DNA of 64,000 nt from Zarea fungicola (taxonomy: Eukaryota > Ascomycota > Sordariomycetes > Hypocreales > Cordycipitaceae): the NCBI GenBank assembly GCA_900169235.1, contig FWCC01000299.1:79576-143575 (forward strand), given 5' to 3'. Both the position numbers and the translations under genes were made by a program. Below are positions 10,761-22,671 of this stretch, in pieces (positions within the stretch are counted from its first letter, which is position 1; every line of letters starts with the position of its first letter). The notes below the pieces were generated by a model that was given only the letters and a program-made list of their open reading frames with translations, was not told where the DNA came from and did not search any database.

Positions 10761-11813
10761 TTATTGGCCCAGAACTTCATCAATGATTCTCTGGGGCATG
10801 CAGTAACGTGGGTCCACCGGTTCTAGGCCCGGGTAACCCAAAAGGCTCAATCCTGCCAACCCGAAGCATGTGTGGAAAACATCAGTCATATTTCCACGAG
10901 CGTCAGAAAACCCACCAACTTTTGTATCTTGTGTACTCAGTATGAATCGGATGAGCCCATCCCGGTCGATCCAATGTGTACGCTCAATCATGGCAAGGCT
11001 GGACAGAACCCACCAGCTGTAGCATACATCCTCGGTCTTTTCTGGTCGTCCATTTAGACCACCGCCGGGCAGCTGTCGTTCACTGAGCCAGCGCCCGAGC
11101 TTCTCCTTGTCAACAAGATCAAGTCGTTTGGCGATAGCCAGCGCCCCTAAGCAAGTGAAGATTTGCGCTGAATGGGATTCTGCACCGGGCCGGGCACCAA
11201 AGCCACCGTCAAAGTTGGCACAACGTGCAATGAATTCCACGGCCTTATCAATATTGATAAGATGTAGCATCTTGAGTAGCGACAATGCATTCAAAGCGCC
11301 GTAGAGGAAGCGGGTGTCTTCCTCACCCCACTCGTCGCCATAGAAGCTACCTGTTTCTTGGTTTTGCAGGTCTGCCAAAACTGCAAGAACGTTAGCCGAT
11401 CAAAGAGCAGCAGTTATTTCAAACGACTAATAATAGCATGGCTTACATTTGCCAACCTGCGCCTTGCCGTTGCCTTTGCCCCGTGCCTCGAGGTCGTCTA
11501 GCCCGCCTGCCATGACCAGGACTTGGACAGCACTCACGGTGGAAAGCATATGCGCATCGTGGCCAGGTGCGGCACCAAAGCCACCGTTCTCATGCTGACA
11601 TGACAGAATGAAATCTATAGTTGCTTGACGAGGCAGGCCATCGGGGCGGCGGAGGAGATGCAAGGCGTTCAAGCCCCAATAGACACCGTTCAAACGAAGA
11701 TGCTCCGTAAGCCAGTAATCGACCTCGTCAGTTTTGGAGTCTAAGCTCTGGATATATTTGACGTGAGCCTCGATGGCTAAATCCATCTCAGAGAGGTCGG
11801 CTTCTTGAGCCAT
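10761..11813 (-). CDS. bet2: Rab geranylgeranyltransferase (type II) beta subunit
   Basis: Exons 11447-11813 and 10761-11380 join in phase 1 across a 66-nt intron (GTAAGC ... GCTAAC ... TTGCAG), giving 328 residues, the usual family length. The protein is an alpha-alpha barrel of prenyltransferase beta repeats, each with a GGFG-type motif (for example NGGFGAAPG and DGGFGARPG). The zinc ligands of the family can be placed at Asp240 and Cys242 in TEDVCYSWW and His292 in VFHTCFGLAGLSLLG. With the alpha subunit (Bet4) and the escort protein it attaches geranylgeranyl groups to C-terminal cysteines of Rab GTPases, needed for vesicle traffic. It is divergent from the neighbouring RhoGAP gene. Confidence 0.96.
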
Positions 11814-13768
11814 GATGCTTAATCTGATAGAGGTGGTTGGTTATACAATATGCTCAAGCACACAGCAATGCAAGGTGCGAACAGTGGGTGTTGGAGGCGT
11901 TCTTATGTAATAACTGATACAACACAGCGCTGAAGTGGGACATGGGAGCACAGCTTAGTGCGAGAGTGCGACGTTGTTATGGCATACTTTGAATTTCCCT
12001 ATTCGGGACGTGAGGTAAGGAAGAAAGCTGAAAGACGAAAATAAAAGGAAGATGTCTGAGCTCTCTTGAGCCGGACACTGTTGTTCGTGTTACAAAATGG
12101 CCGAGAGTTGGCGAGTATGGAGCGCCACCATTCAAGCAATTGTGGATTGTTGGTACTTGCAGAGAACGCCAGTCACCGGCCCCTGCTGCTCCGTACCGGC
12201 TGGGCCGTTGAGAACGTTATAATGGAACTTTTTGTCTTGGCTTCTGAATGCTCACCCATGTTTGAAGCACGCGCGTGGGACCCGCCAGTGAGCGGCGTCG
12301 TGGTTTTCTTTTTCGAAGGTAAGGTGCTTGGCTGCTCTGGAACTGGAAAGGACCTCCCTTGATCGCGATTTTTGAAAATGCAGAAAACAGTGAAATACAC
12401 ACGAATACAAAGGACTCCGCAAAGCGAAACAAGTGCTGACAGCTTTCGCACACTTGCCCACTTTGCCACGGAATTACTCAGGATATCTCAATGCGCTGCT
12501 TTTCATGATTGCTACTGCTAATACGAGTACAAGCTTGCGAGGACTGAAGATGCTAGGCCTGCCCCAGAGGTGGGTCGAGCCACAAGTTGTTTCAGTTTAT
12601 TAGTAGCTTTGGAGGTAACTGCTCGGAGGGGGCATTTCGCTGCACAATCGCCTCGTCAGGTAAGTTGGGTGCCTACCCAACCTACGCAGCAAATACGAGC
12701 CTGGCACGGCCCTTCTAACTAGGTATACGAGGGCGCTCGATGAGGCATCGAGGTTGGCAGCTGTCAACGCAGGTATAGCTACTCCCTTACCTAGCTACCT
12801 CCGTTTCTTGACATGTCTTTTGTGTATTGGATTCTGTAACTTACTGCAGCTCTTGTACCATACCCCTTGAAGTAAATCTCCATCGCGGCCCCCCCAGCAT
12901 TAGACATTGATTGACAGGGTATTTATGCAATTGGGTTTCCACCTGCAGAGCTTCTAAGAACTGCCACTCTTTGGCGTCAGATCTCCCTGAGATCCGCTGC
13001 AAAGGACACTGGCTTTTGGCCAACTCTTTGGGCCGATCCCCGCCACCCCTGGGGCTTGGCTGCCGCTAACCCTGTCCCGACCTTTCTTGATCCCCCTTGA
13101 CGAAGAACCAGCAATAACTACCTACCTAGCCAGGTAGCGGGCAGGCAGTGGTCGGTTCACTCTCGTCTCCACAGAGTAACTACTGCCTGCGACATTGGCA
13201 AAATCTGGTAGTACCATCAAGTGTCCCTTAATATTGGCTCTTACGTGTCTGAACGTCGTTTTCAATTCTTGGGGCAACACGCGCATGATTTTGTATCCAT
13301 TCGAGGCTTTTCCGTACTCGTTGCTCTACTGCAGGAGCCGCAATCTTTTTGGCAGTTTCCCGATTGTCTGTCTGCCCAGGCGAGTTTGTCTTTGTACCTC
13401 CGTTCTTTATTAACCTACCCAGTATTCCTGCTCCCCGGTTTTCTGCAAGAGGCCCCCCGCCCCCACTGCAGGCTCAAACCCAAGCCGTTGCTCACCTGGT
13501 TTTCACTCCCATTTGGTGCACACAGGCCGCCAGTTGCACCAAACCCTCCCAAACGGTTTGCCCGCACCTTCTCTGCTTAATACCTACTGCAGTCCTTTCC
13601 CCTGTTAAACCGTACTGCGGCTTTGTTGGTCTATCTGGCGACAACGTATAACTCATGACGCAAAGAGGCTGCTGCGCCTGCTCCTCCTGTGCTGGATTCG
13701 GAGGACTGACCGCCGTCTGGCTCGCCGCCTGCTAGACTCCTTCCCTTCGTTTCATCTTGACCAGAAGT
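11814..13768. other. Intergenic, divergent region BET2/RhoGAP
   Basis: About 1.95 kb lies between divergently transcribed genes. It contains several AGGTA/TACCT-type short tracts (12.64-12.80 and 13.11-13.15 kb) and a small TTGGGT-4 nt-ACCCAA hairpin near 12,666. From about 13.2 kb the strand is pyrimidine-rich, as expected for a long RhoGAP 5' leader. No gene is supported. Confidence 0.5.
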
Positions 13769-15921
13769 ATGGGACGAAAACCCACTCCGCAGCCACTCAT
13801 GCTGCCCGAATCGACCAGTGCCAGCCTCAACCGCGAACATAACTCGACTGCTGAGACTGCTACAGTACAAGCAACTGGTTTGTCCTCTGCCGACGCTGCA
13901 TCGGCCAGTTCCCAGCGCTCCTTCCCACTCAATCGGCCCTATACCGCGCGCTCGCCTGTCCCACCAAACGAACAGGAGCATCATAACCGCCACCTTCGCG
14001 ACGACCATTCTCACCCACAATCCTCGCACGCAAACATCGATTCCATTGCTGGTACCTCTCCGGAGGCTTCTCGCCAGCCTGTGACCGAAGGCAGAAAGGC
14101 CTCGCGGAGTGCCTTCTTTCACTTCAGTAAAGGATCCCGGGTCGCTACTCAGCCACTGCCAACGACCCAGCCGTTGCTCGATAAACAAGACAACAGCGCT
14201 ACCCGGAGTGGCGACCATCTTGCGACCGATCAACCATCAGGTATGTGTTTGCTTTGGCCTGCCGTTGCGAACTACAGTCTTCGTCGCACCACTCTGACTG
14301 CGGGCTACTCGCTGCCATACCATTGTGTGCCTTTCCAAATTACTAATATACCGCCTTTTTGCGCTTCTTTATTATAGCGTCCTTCTACGGCCGCGACGAT
14401 CTGCAGCGTCCAAACCTTCCACTCTCATCGCAGTCTCAGATCTCTCTCTCGTCTGCCGGCGATACCGACGGGCCACCTTCCGCTGTTGCCAGGAGAGGCA
14501 AAACCAAAACATTTGGCCTCCTTGGACGATCCAAATCGAATCGCGACAAAGAAGAACCGAGTCCCAAGGCTGTTCCGACTATACTTCCGACCACCCCCAG
14601 TATCCCAGTTCTTTACGATAACACTGCCCCTCTACGAACTGCGCCAGTTACCCAGGAACGAGCATTTCGTGAAATGATGAATTCTAGCATCCGAAACCAT
14701 TCAGAGGACCGATCTCTTGCTCGAGGCGGAAATGCGAGTCGAGAGAATCTCCGTGACCGTGAGCACAATAGGCTACAGTCATCATCTTACAAGGAGAATG
14801 GAGGATCAACGTTCCTAAGCGGCCTGCGGGGCTCTAGGGCTGCCGACATGCTAAGCAGAGGGCTATTTGGCAAGAGCACAAGAAGTGGCAGTACAACCGA
14901 GAAGGAACCGGCAGTGGACGACGACCATTATGTTCTCAAAGTGATCAATATGCCTCTAGTTGAACAGACGCGACTTACCCGCATCTCAAAACGACTCGAG
15001 CATTCACGCGACAAGACCGAGTTCTGGATGCCAGCTTTTCCTTGGCGTGCCATCGACTACCTGAATTACAAAGGATGCGACGTTGAGGGCTTATATCGTG
15101 TTCCGGGCAGTGGCCCACAAATCAAAAAATGGCAGCGCCGGTTTGATGAGCGTACGTTTACACCGCGATTACAGCTGCCTGCCCCCAAATTGCTAACTTG
15201 TTTTTCTTCAATAGAATATAATGTCAACCTTTTTGAAGTCGAGGACCTCTACGACATCAACATCGTGGGTTCTATGCTAAAGGCGTGGCTGCGAGAGCTG
15301 CCAGATGAGCTGTTTCCCAAAGAATCCCAGGATCGCATTGCCAGGGAATGCGCTGGGTCGGAAGAAGTCCCCCAACTACTCATTGACGAATTATCGAGCC
15401 TTCCTCCTTTCAACTACTATCTACTGTTCGCTATTACCTGCCATCTCAGCCTGTTGCTTGCACACTCGGATAAGAACAAGATGGACTTTCGAAATTTATG
15501 CATTTGCTTCCAGCCATGTATGAAGATTGATGCTTTCTGTTTCAGGTTTCTGGTTTGCGACTGGAGAAACTGCTGGAAGGGCTGCAAGAATGAAGCCAGA
15601 TTTATCGAAGAGGAGTACAAACTATTTGACCAACCTCCACCAAGAGGACTTTCCGAGGCTGTGAATCTAGCCAACAACGCCAGCGTCAATATCATTACTA
15701 ATACCAATATCAACGCCAACACTACCGAGTCACGCAACACGTACTCATCGGATAGTAACCGAGATGACAAGGAAGAATTCTATGACGCTGAGATTACTGC
15801 CGCACTCCCAGACGATGCCGAATCAATAGCGGAAAGCAATGAGAGCCATAGCAATAGGCCAAAGACTGCAGACATGCGACCGTTGTCGCCAATCAAACCA
15901 CTATCGCCTTTGGGGTTCTAG
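13769..15921 (+). CDS. Rho GTPase-activating protein (RhoGAP domain)
   Basis: Exons 13769-14240, 14378-15151 and 15215-15921 join in phases 1 and 1 to give 650 residues. The first ATG of the frame, at 13769, is taken as start. The N-terminal half is Ser/Thr/Arg-rich and probably disordered. The RhoGAP domain covers about 360-560. The catalytic arginine finger is Arg398 in GLYRVPGSG, followed by the helices with LKAWLRELPDELF, the NYYLLFAITCHLSLL core and KMDFRNLCICFQPCM. The C-terminus is Asn/Ser/Asp-rich. It should speed GTP hydrolysis on a Rho, Rac or Cdc42 GTPase in polarity or septation control; which one cannot be told from sequence. The second intron is 63 nt and open in frame, so its retention would insert 21 residues in the GAP domain. 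Confidence 0.9.
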
Positions 15922-16934
15922 GCCCCTGCCAGCAAACCTAGCCCTCTCAATGTACGTTTATCATCACGACGTGACGCCTCATATCATGCATCTTATTCTA
16001 CCACCAGCATGATCACGTTTTTTTCTTGGTTCGGTTTCTTGGCAATAGCACACTTACTTGCCACTCCTGCCCTTGGCGCAAAAATCTTTTATCGGTGCGA
16101 TGAAAGGCAACTCAGCATACTCTTGACGCTCCCAGGCTAGTTAGCGGTACCGTTTGCCATTCGGTATACCCCTATCGCGTTTATACTTTATTACTGATGT
16201 TTTTTTTTCCTAATTGAGATACTATTCGCAATCAGGTATCTTTTCCTTTTTGTTGTCGTTGACATCACCCCTTGTCGCTCTTTGAATTACTGGCCCTTCT
16301 CTATCAGGCTGGTCGGTCTGCCCTCCTGCAGGCTTCTACTAGTATCGGCGTTGAATATCCGATGCGCTGAGAAGGGATAGATGGTTTTACGACTTTTTGT
16401 TCTGTTCTTACTACTTAATGTTTGGCATAGAAAATGAAGACGGTGTCGGGGGTTTGTCAGTTCTTTGTACTCTTGTTTTTTCCCTTTCTCAGTACCCCCG
16501 TTTTTGTCAGCATCGTCGGGACTGCGAAAGTGCTTCATTTTGCTGCTCATTTTGCATGGTCTCCGAGTTGAATCGCTACTCGATTTGTACAATAGCAGGA
16601 TATATCATGCCTTGGTGCGCACGGCTTTCCAGTCAAAATTTATGAAGGACCGAGAGACTGCGGAACAACATTGGTCAATAAAATTGAAGTACCAAGGCGA
16701 GCATATCTAAAATAGCCGACCCTTTTGATTTTGATGTATATTGTGTGCACAATACTTCTTCTGCTGTCCATGAACGAAATTCCTCTCAAGAAAATTGCAT
16801 TAAACGCCGTGAACATGATCCAAACGCCTGCGCCGTGATAATATAGAGAACCTGTTGCACTCCCTGCGACTCTAAAGTATCTCAAATTTTGCCTCCATAC
16901 CTGCCGGCTGCTAACTCGCGCCCTCCATCCTCCT
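15922..16934. other. Intergenic between convergent genes RhoGAP and RRS1
   Basis: This 1 kb of 3' flanking sequence between convergent genes is T-rich on the plus strand (for example T10 at about 16,200), as expected for untranslated ends and polyadenylation signals. The short frames here have no recognisable product. Confidence 0.5.
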
Positions 16935-17531
16935 CTACTTCTTAAGCTTGGCGCTCTCCGTAGCGTCGCGCATATTCTTGCGCATCTTGCGCTCATTTCT
17001 CTTGACCCTCTCCCTGCGCTCGCGGCGGCCGTCACCACGGATACTGGTGCCCTCTTTGCGGCGCTGCTCGGCCTCAGGGTCGACCTCAACGAGCCACTCG
17101 TCCTCACCCTTCTTGTTGAGCCCCTTGTAACCCCATTTGCGCTTCCACTCTCCCGACTCCTCGTCATAGGCTAGGTTGCGGCGCTGCTCACGGGTCTTGG
17201 CTTTGATGCCCTTCTTGGCGGCGAAGCGCTCCCATTTGGTCGGTGGCTTAACAGCTGGGATAGGCTTTTCGCGGGGAAGGCGGGTTGAAGGCTGCGGGAG
17301 CGATAGCAGCACGCCGTCTTTAGTCGAGGTGAGGGCGCAGGTGGTCAGGAGTTGGTTGATAAGGGACTGAGCGCCGTCGCGGGCGACATTAGCAAGAGAC
17401 TGTTCGACAGAGCTATGGTCGAGAGTAATGCTGTTGGGGTCTTCAACCATGAGGTAACCTAGATCGAAGGTGTACGGCGTGGGCTTCTCGACCACCACAG
17501 GCAACTTGGGCTTCGACGCTGGAATAGACAT
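16935..17531 (-). CDS. rrs1: Ribosome biogenesis regulatory protein Rrs1
   Basis: A single exon of 198 residues starts at the ATG at 17531. The hallmark block REKPIPAVKPPTKWERFAAKKGI sits at about residues 86-108, then the WGYKGLNKKGEDEWLVEV segment, and a very basic C-terminus rich in Arg, Lys and Glu. Rrs1 works with Rpf2 to bring the 5S RNP (5S rRNA, uL18, uL5) into pre-60S particles in the nucleolus. It shares a 549-bp upstream region with the gene for mitoribosomal protein mS29. Confidence 0.95.
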   Translation of the reverse strand: MSIPASKPKLPVVVEKPTPYTFDLGYLMVEDPNSITLDHSSVEQSLANVARDGAQSLINQLLTTCALTSTKDGVLLSLPQPSTRLPREKPIPAVKPPTKWERFAAKKGIKAKTREQRRNLAYDEESGEWKRKWGYKGLNKKGEDEWLVEVDPEAEQRRKEGTSIRGDGRRERRERVKRNERKMRKNMRDATESAKLKK

Positions 17532-18080
17532 TGTGTATCTGTTGTTGTGGCTTTGGTATGGGAATCTTCCAATCGACTATTCGGCGCCGCTTTATATTTT
17601 TGGAAAGGAAAAAGGTCTTTTCAATTTAAATCTGGAAAATGGTGCCTAGCTAGTCGTTGCATTGCTTTGCGAACGTAGCCTCCAGCTACTTTTTTTTCTT
17701 ACTCAAGTTTGCGATAAAGAGCTTATCGTAACTTAGCCGGCGGATCCTCGGCGGTCAAATATTCCGTGTCCAGCTCCCATTAATAAGGCTTAGATATTTC
17801 TTAGCGGTTAGCGCATCAACAGGTGCTGGACAGGGACCTTTCAGCGCTTGGTCGAATGCTTGGTACGCTAGCAGGAGTCTTAAGGTACCACACACACTAA
17901 CTACTACGTTGATGGTTTTTCCCTTAAACCTCCAGGCGTAGATCCTCGCGACACCTTACAAACCGCAAGCCCGCCCAACAGGGCAGTTACCAACATCATA
18001 TGCCCATGCCTCTCAAGAAACAGCTTCTCACTTCATTCTAATAAGCATATTACGTCGTTTGAGTTCCCGAGCCGGCCACA
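17532..18080. promoter_or_regulatory. Shared bidirectional promoter RRS1 / mS29
   Basis: 549 bp separate the start codons of two divergently transcribed translation-machinery genes. Homopyrimidine/homopurine tracts flank both starts. I could not identify a clear PAC or RRPE ribosome-biogenesis element, so the shared control is inferred from layout only. Confidence 0.45.
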
Positions 18081-19565
18081 ATGGCAACCGCCAACAGTTT
18101 GAAGGTGATGCTGCGGCCCGCGCTCCCCCGTGCGCCGCGCCTTCAGCTGGGTCTCATCATTTTCGCGCCTCTCTCCACGACAAGTAGTCTCGCCGCCGGA
18201 CCCCCTGCCGTCAAGAGCCGCCGAGACATTGTTAAACCCACGAAGAAGACATTCAACAAGAAAAAAATCGTTGACAACGTTAAGAAGCCCGCACCCGGCG
18301 AGCGAAAGGCATTTCGCAAACGCATCACTCTAAGCAACAACAGCGCCTTACCCGTTGAGGGGGTTCAAGTTCTTGAAGGAAATCTCTTGGCCCAAGCCGA
18401 TAGCACCGCTACCGTCGTCGGGCTGCCCGACCAGGTTGTCGACCAGCTCCGCTCTCTTGGGGCCTTCCGGCCGACGCAGAGCTGGGGCTTGTTCAGAAAG
18501 CCGCACGTCCTAGTACGCAAGGAGACGGTCGAGTTAATTACCAGAATGAACGTAGCCGTTTCCAAACAAGACGTGGCCAAGATTGTCGTCACGGGCAGTG
18601 GCAAGTCAGGGAAAAGCACAGCGCTGCTTCAGGCTATGAGCCATGCTCTCAAGAACGATTGGGTAGTTATCAACATCCCTGAAGGTATGATGATTTTCTC
18701 TCATCTTTATCACACATTACTCCATGAATGTATTTATGCCGAAGCCAGTATTCTAACGCAACTATTTTTGAAAAAAAAAACAGCCCAAGACCTTGTCATC
18801 GCCCACACAGACTACGCACCGGTCCTCAACACGGAGCCATTGCAGTTTACGCAGCCGACTTACACGCTCAACCTACTGCAAAATATTTTGAAGGCCAACC
18901 AGACTGCCCTGGCGAAGCTAAAAATAGAACAAAAATCTTCACTGACCGGTGGCCTGCCAGAAGGCTCCTCACTCGCTGACCTCATCATCAACATCAGGGA
19001 ACCCGACGCCGCCTGGCCCGGCTTCACAGCCCTCTGGTCAGAGCTGACGCTGCCTGGCCGGCCGCCTGTGCTGATGACCCTTGACGGCCTCTCCTTTGCC
19101 AATAAGGACACCGAATATCGCGACCCAGCCATGAACAAGGTGCACGCCCACGATCTCACTATCCTCGGACACTTCTTCGCCGCGCTGTCTGGCGCCAGTA
19201 AGATGCCGAATGGCGGCGCTGTCATCGCCGCTGACTCAGGGAGCAATAAGACAGAGCGCCACCCGTCGCAGACTCTCGTCCTTGAGCAGCTCGAGGCGGG
19301 GCAGGCTGGCCGCAGGGTCCCCTCTCCCGAGGCGTACTTGCGCGGCTACGACAACAGGGTCTACGACGCCTTGAAGAACACGCACGTCCTACGTCTCGAG
19401 GGTATCTCCAAAGAAGAAGCCCGATCACTTATGGAGTACTGGGGCGCCAGTGGTCTCATCCGCAGCGCGCTGAGCGCCGAGCTAGTCGCCCAGAAGTGGG
19501 CGCTTGGTGGCCATGGCAATATCGGTGAGATGGAGAGAGCTGTGCTGCAAAACTTGAAATTGTAA
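18081..19565 (+). CDS. rsm23: Mitochondrial small ribosomal subunit protein mS29 (Rsm23/DAP3)
   Basis: Exons 18081-18684 and 18784-19565 join in phase 1 to give 461 residues; the join restores NIPEAQDLV, a conserved mS29 stretch. The N-terminus is rich in Arg, Ala, Leu and Ser without acidic residues, typical of a mitochondrial targeting sequence. A P-loop, GSGKSGKST, lies at about residue 172, then the STAND-like ATPase core with MTLDGLSFA as the probable Walker B strand. mS29 is a GTP-binding protein of the mitoribosomal small-subunit head. The 99-nt intron is divisible by three, has no in-frame stop and ends in an A10-CAG acceptor, so intron retention would add 33 residues in frame. Confidence 0.94.
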   Translation: MATANSLKVMLRPALPRAPRLQLGLIIFAPLSTTSSLAAGPPAVKSRRDIVKPTKKTFNKKKIVDNVKKPAPGERKAFRKRITLSNNSALPVEGVQVLEGNLLAQADSTATVVGLPDQVVDQLRSLGAFRPTQSWGLFRKPHVLVRKETVELITRMNVAVSKQDVAKIVVTGSGKSGKSTALLQAMSHALKNDWVVINIPEGMMIFSHLYHTLLHECIYAEASILTQLFLKKKTAQDLVIAHTDYAPVLNTEPLQFTQPTYTLNLLQNILKANQTALAKLKIEQKSSLTGGLPEGSSLADLIINIREPDAAWPGFTALWSELTLPGRPPVLMTLDGLSFANKDTEYRDPAMNKVHAHDLTILGHFFAALSGASKMPNGGAVIAADSGSNKTERHPSQTLVLEQLEAGQAGRRVPSPEAYLRGYDNRVYDALKNTHVLRLEGISKEEARSLMEYWGASGLIRSALSAELVAQKWALGGHGNIGEMERAVLQNLKL

Positions 19566-20011
19566 ACTAAGCGTCAACGCAAAGGGGGGGGAAGTGTTTG
19601 ATGAAGTTGGACGACGGACTTTGATAAATCCTACTTTCATTGTTGTGTACTATATACCGCCGCATTAGAAGTTTTGTATAAAAACGATGCCATAACTTCC
19701 ACTTTTTATATTTACAGTCAAAAAGGTTAAATTATCTCGCCGGAGGAGCGCACGGAAGGGGCCATGTTACACAAAGTAAATTTTTGTATTTGAGCTCATA
19801 GACTCTTACTGTAAAACATGAGGGCCGATGTTAAAATGGCCAATAATCCCACAGGTTGCAGGAATCATTTCCCTGAAAAACGCTCAAGCATCGAATCGCA
19901 CCAAAAACTCTCCCAAATGATAAAACAACCCAGTTCAACCATTTCCTAAACGCCGGGTGTCCACATCAGTTCAAAAGCATTCCATTTCAAGTCCGCCTCC
20001 CCTTATCCAAT
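19566..20011. other. Intergenic between convergent genes mS29 and MCM7
   Basis: 446 bp of 3' flanks, AT-rich, with no frame or repeat worth noting. Confidence 0.5.
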
Positions 20012-22671
20012 TTATAGCTCATCCATATCATTACCAGCGTCATCGCCCGCGGCGGTAACAAATACCAGTCTGGTACCGCTGCCAGTTGTTTGCCAAACCT
20101 GAACGTTATGTTAGTAGACTGTGTGAGATTCGGCAAGGCGTATGAGAGTAACTTACGTCCAGAGTGGTATACTCTTCGAGTGCATTCATCCATTGGTCCT
20201 CGGTGAAGCCCTTAGCAATGACCCGCTCCTTCACCTTTCTCATGCTCAGCTCAATGCCCTGCTCATCATCCTCAGCATCGTCTGCACGGCAGGCACCAGA
20301 GTCAGCCAGAGCCTTGACAAGGTTGTAGATTCTGCTGCTGGCATTCAAGCCTCGTCGACCAGATCCAGCGTCAACATTGAGGCTATCTTTGGACGCCTCG
20401 ACCAGACGCAGAGCCTCGTCAACGTCATCCTGAGTAACCTCGTTGCTGAAGCGCAGACGCGCCAGAGCCTGTGCCAGACGCACAACACCTAAGAGAGTAC
20501 GTGGAGTGGTGTGGGTAAACTGTTTCCCCTTCTTCTCAGCACGCTGCTGCTGGTCGCGCATGCGGACATACGTTCTGATCATGTACTCGGTCACAGACTC
20601 GGGAACCACGGGTCTGTAGGTTCTGGCTTGTGCAACATAGGAGCGGACCTCATGAGGGGTAAAGACGACGTTATCAGTGCCCAAATCCGGGTGGCGGCCG
20701 TTCATATGTACAAAGGCGACATGCTTGGCAAGCTGCTCATCTGAATCACGGCTAGGGACGTCAAGAAGTAAGAAGATGACATCGAAACGCGAGAGCAGCG
20801 CAGCGGGAAGATTGATATTCTCGATAGGAGAAAGTCGAGGGTTATAGCGCCCGTAGATAGGGTTAGCGGCTGCAAGGATGGATGTACGAGCATTGAGGGT
20901 GGTTGAGATTCCGGCCTTGGAAATGGAAATTGTCTGCTGTTCCATGACTTCATGGATGGCAGTACGATCATTTTCGTCCATCTTATCGAATTCATCGATA
21001 CAGCAGATACCATTATCTGCCAAAACAAGTGCACCGCCTTCCAGAACCATTTCATCAGTAACGGGGTCCCTCATGACAGCAGCCGTCAGGCCAACGCCAC
21101 TGCTGCCACGACCAGATGTGTAGACACCCCGGGGGGCAACTTTAGAGATGTACTTCAGAAGCTGGGACTTGGCCACACCGGGGTCTCCCATCATGCAGAT
21201 GTTGAGGTCTCCTCGAATCTTCATGCCGTCACCCATCTCTTTTGTGACACCACCAATCAAGAGTAGGAGGAGTGCCTTCTTAACATCTAGGTGACCAAAG
21301 ATTTCTGGTGCAATAGACTTAGCAAGCAGCTCGTAAACCTGGCCTGTTTGTCGATACTTGTCAATGCGTCGTACTAGTGACGGGTCGATAATCATCTCGC
21401 TGTAAGCTTTCTTGTGCTGGCGAATATAGTGCGCCTCGAGATATGTGTCAGTGAGTAGACCTGCCTTCATGGCCTGGAAGCCAGTATAGGGCGTAGGGAG
21501 AAAGATGCCCGAAATGTCAACAACATCGCCGGGATTTACACGGCGGACGAGACTACCGAAGCAATGCACTGTGAGAGATCGAGGAATCTGGCCAATCGGG
21601 ACCTGCTCAGCCATCTCCTGAACCTTGACCTCTTGGAAAGGGAGGAATTTAGAGGCGCGTGTTGACGGATTCAGCTGTCCCTTCGACTGGTTGCTCTTGC
21701 AGTCTTCCGATGGACACATCATAAGGGGGCCATACTGCTTATCCGTAACGGGCTGGAAAATCTCGCAGCCACATCGGTCGCAAGTGTAGGCGCTGACTTG
21801 AACAATAGGTTTGACATCGGAAACACGAGTAACGATGGCGCGGACTGTGATCAGATGACCCAAGTTCTCCCCGCGGACGTGCCGGACAGCAAGCGCCTTA
21901 GAGGCAAAATCAGGCGAGTCGACGCGAGGCTTGAAGACAAGGGTGTATCTGCGTGTGAGCTCGGCAGGGAATTTGTCACTCTCGAGAGTTGCATCGCGCT
22001 CGGCAGCCTCCTCAAGCTCGCGGTTCCGTGCTTGGCGGCGAGCCATTAGGACGTCAAGGACGTCATCCTTGAAGCTATGGGGAGGGGTTAGCGAACCATA
22101 TCAGCAGCATAACATCTAGCGCATCTTACTTGACATCTACACTTGGTGCCGGCATAACCTTATCGATAGCCCTGGAGACAATATCGACATAGTGCTTGGT
22201 GTTAAGCTCGATGCAGTCGACGAGCTTCAGGTTCTCTCCGGTTTCTCTCTCCCACTGAGTGCTTGGTTAGACTTGTGTAGCGTTGAAAGAAGATTAACAC
22301 ATACTGTCGCAAGGTCTTCCAGATCAAGTACAATCTCATCGATTACACGGTCGGCAAGTTTCTGCATCATCTCCTTGTACTTGTGGTGGGGGTTGCGCCT
22401 TTGCTCCTTGTCGCGACGACGGCGATCCCCAGTGTCGTCCTCTTCATCCATGAAATCGTACTCGTCGCTCAAGTCGTCCTCATCAATGGTGACATTTCCC
22501 ATGGCGGTGGTAATTGTGTGCTCAGGGGAAGTCTTGAAGTCTTGGAGGAAGACCTCGAACGCGCCTCGAGAACCGTTAGCTGGGTACAGGCACAACAGGC
22601 AACGGAAGACAGAGCATCTTACTTTGCTGTTGTTCATAGTTGACGGGTGGCTTGTATTCTCGGAGCGCCAT
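20012..22671 (-). CDS. mcm7: Replicative helicase subunit Mcm7
   Basis: Exons (minus) are 22623-22671, 22305-22564, 22130-22254, 20157-22074 and 20012-20098. All phases agree, giving 812 residues, as expected for Mcm7. The 16-codon first exon and 29-codon last exon are confirmed by the conserved [12 protein letters not shown] start and LDVWQT end. The zinc motif, C-x2-C...C-x4-C (CDRC ... CPSEDC), lies at about 240-270. The MCM AAA+ domain has Walker A GDPGVAKS at about 441, Walker [10 protein letters not shown] at about 501, and arginine finger SRFD at about 573. A C-terminal winged helix follows. Mcm7 is part of the Mcm2-7 ring that unwinds DNA at replication forks. The acidic stretch near residues 50-70 is typical. 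Clustered ACGCG motifs lie about 200-235 bp upstream. Confidence 0.97.

Noticed and set aside
13757..13768. TTG-based extension of the RhoGAP start
   Set aside because: The first ATG in frame is at 13769; a TTG start is not expected in a nuclear fungal gene.
15519..15546. GT...AG pair within the last RhoGAP exon that could be read as a short intron
   Set aside because: At 28 nt it is too short, and the sequence encodes the conserved end of the RhoGAP domain (KIDAFCFRFLVCDW).
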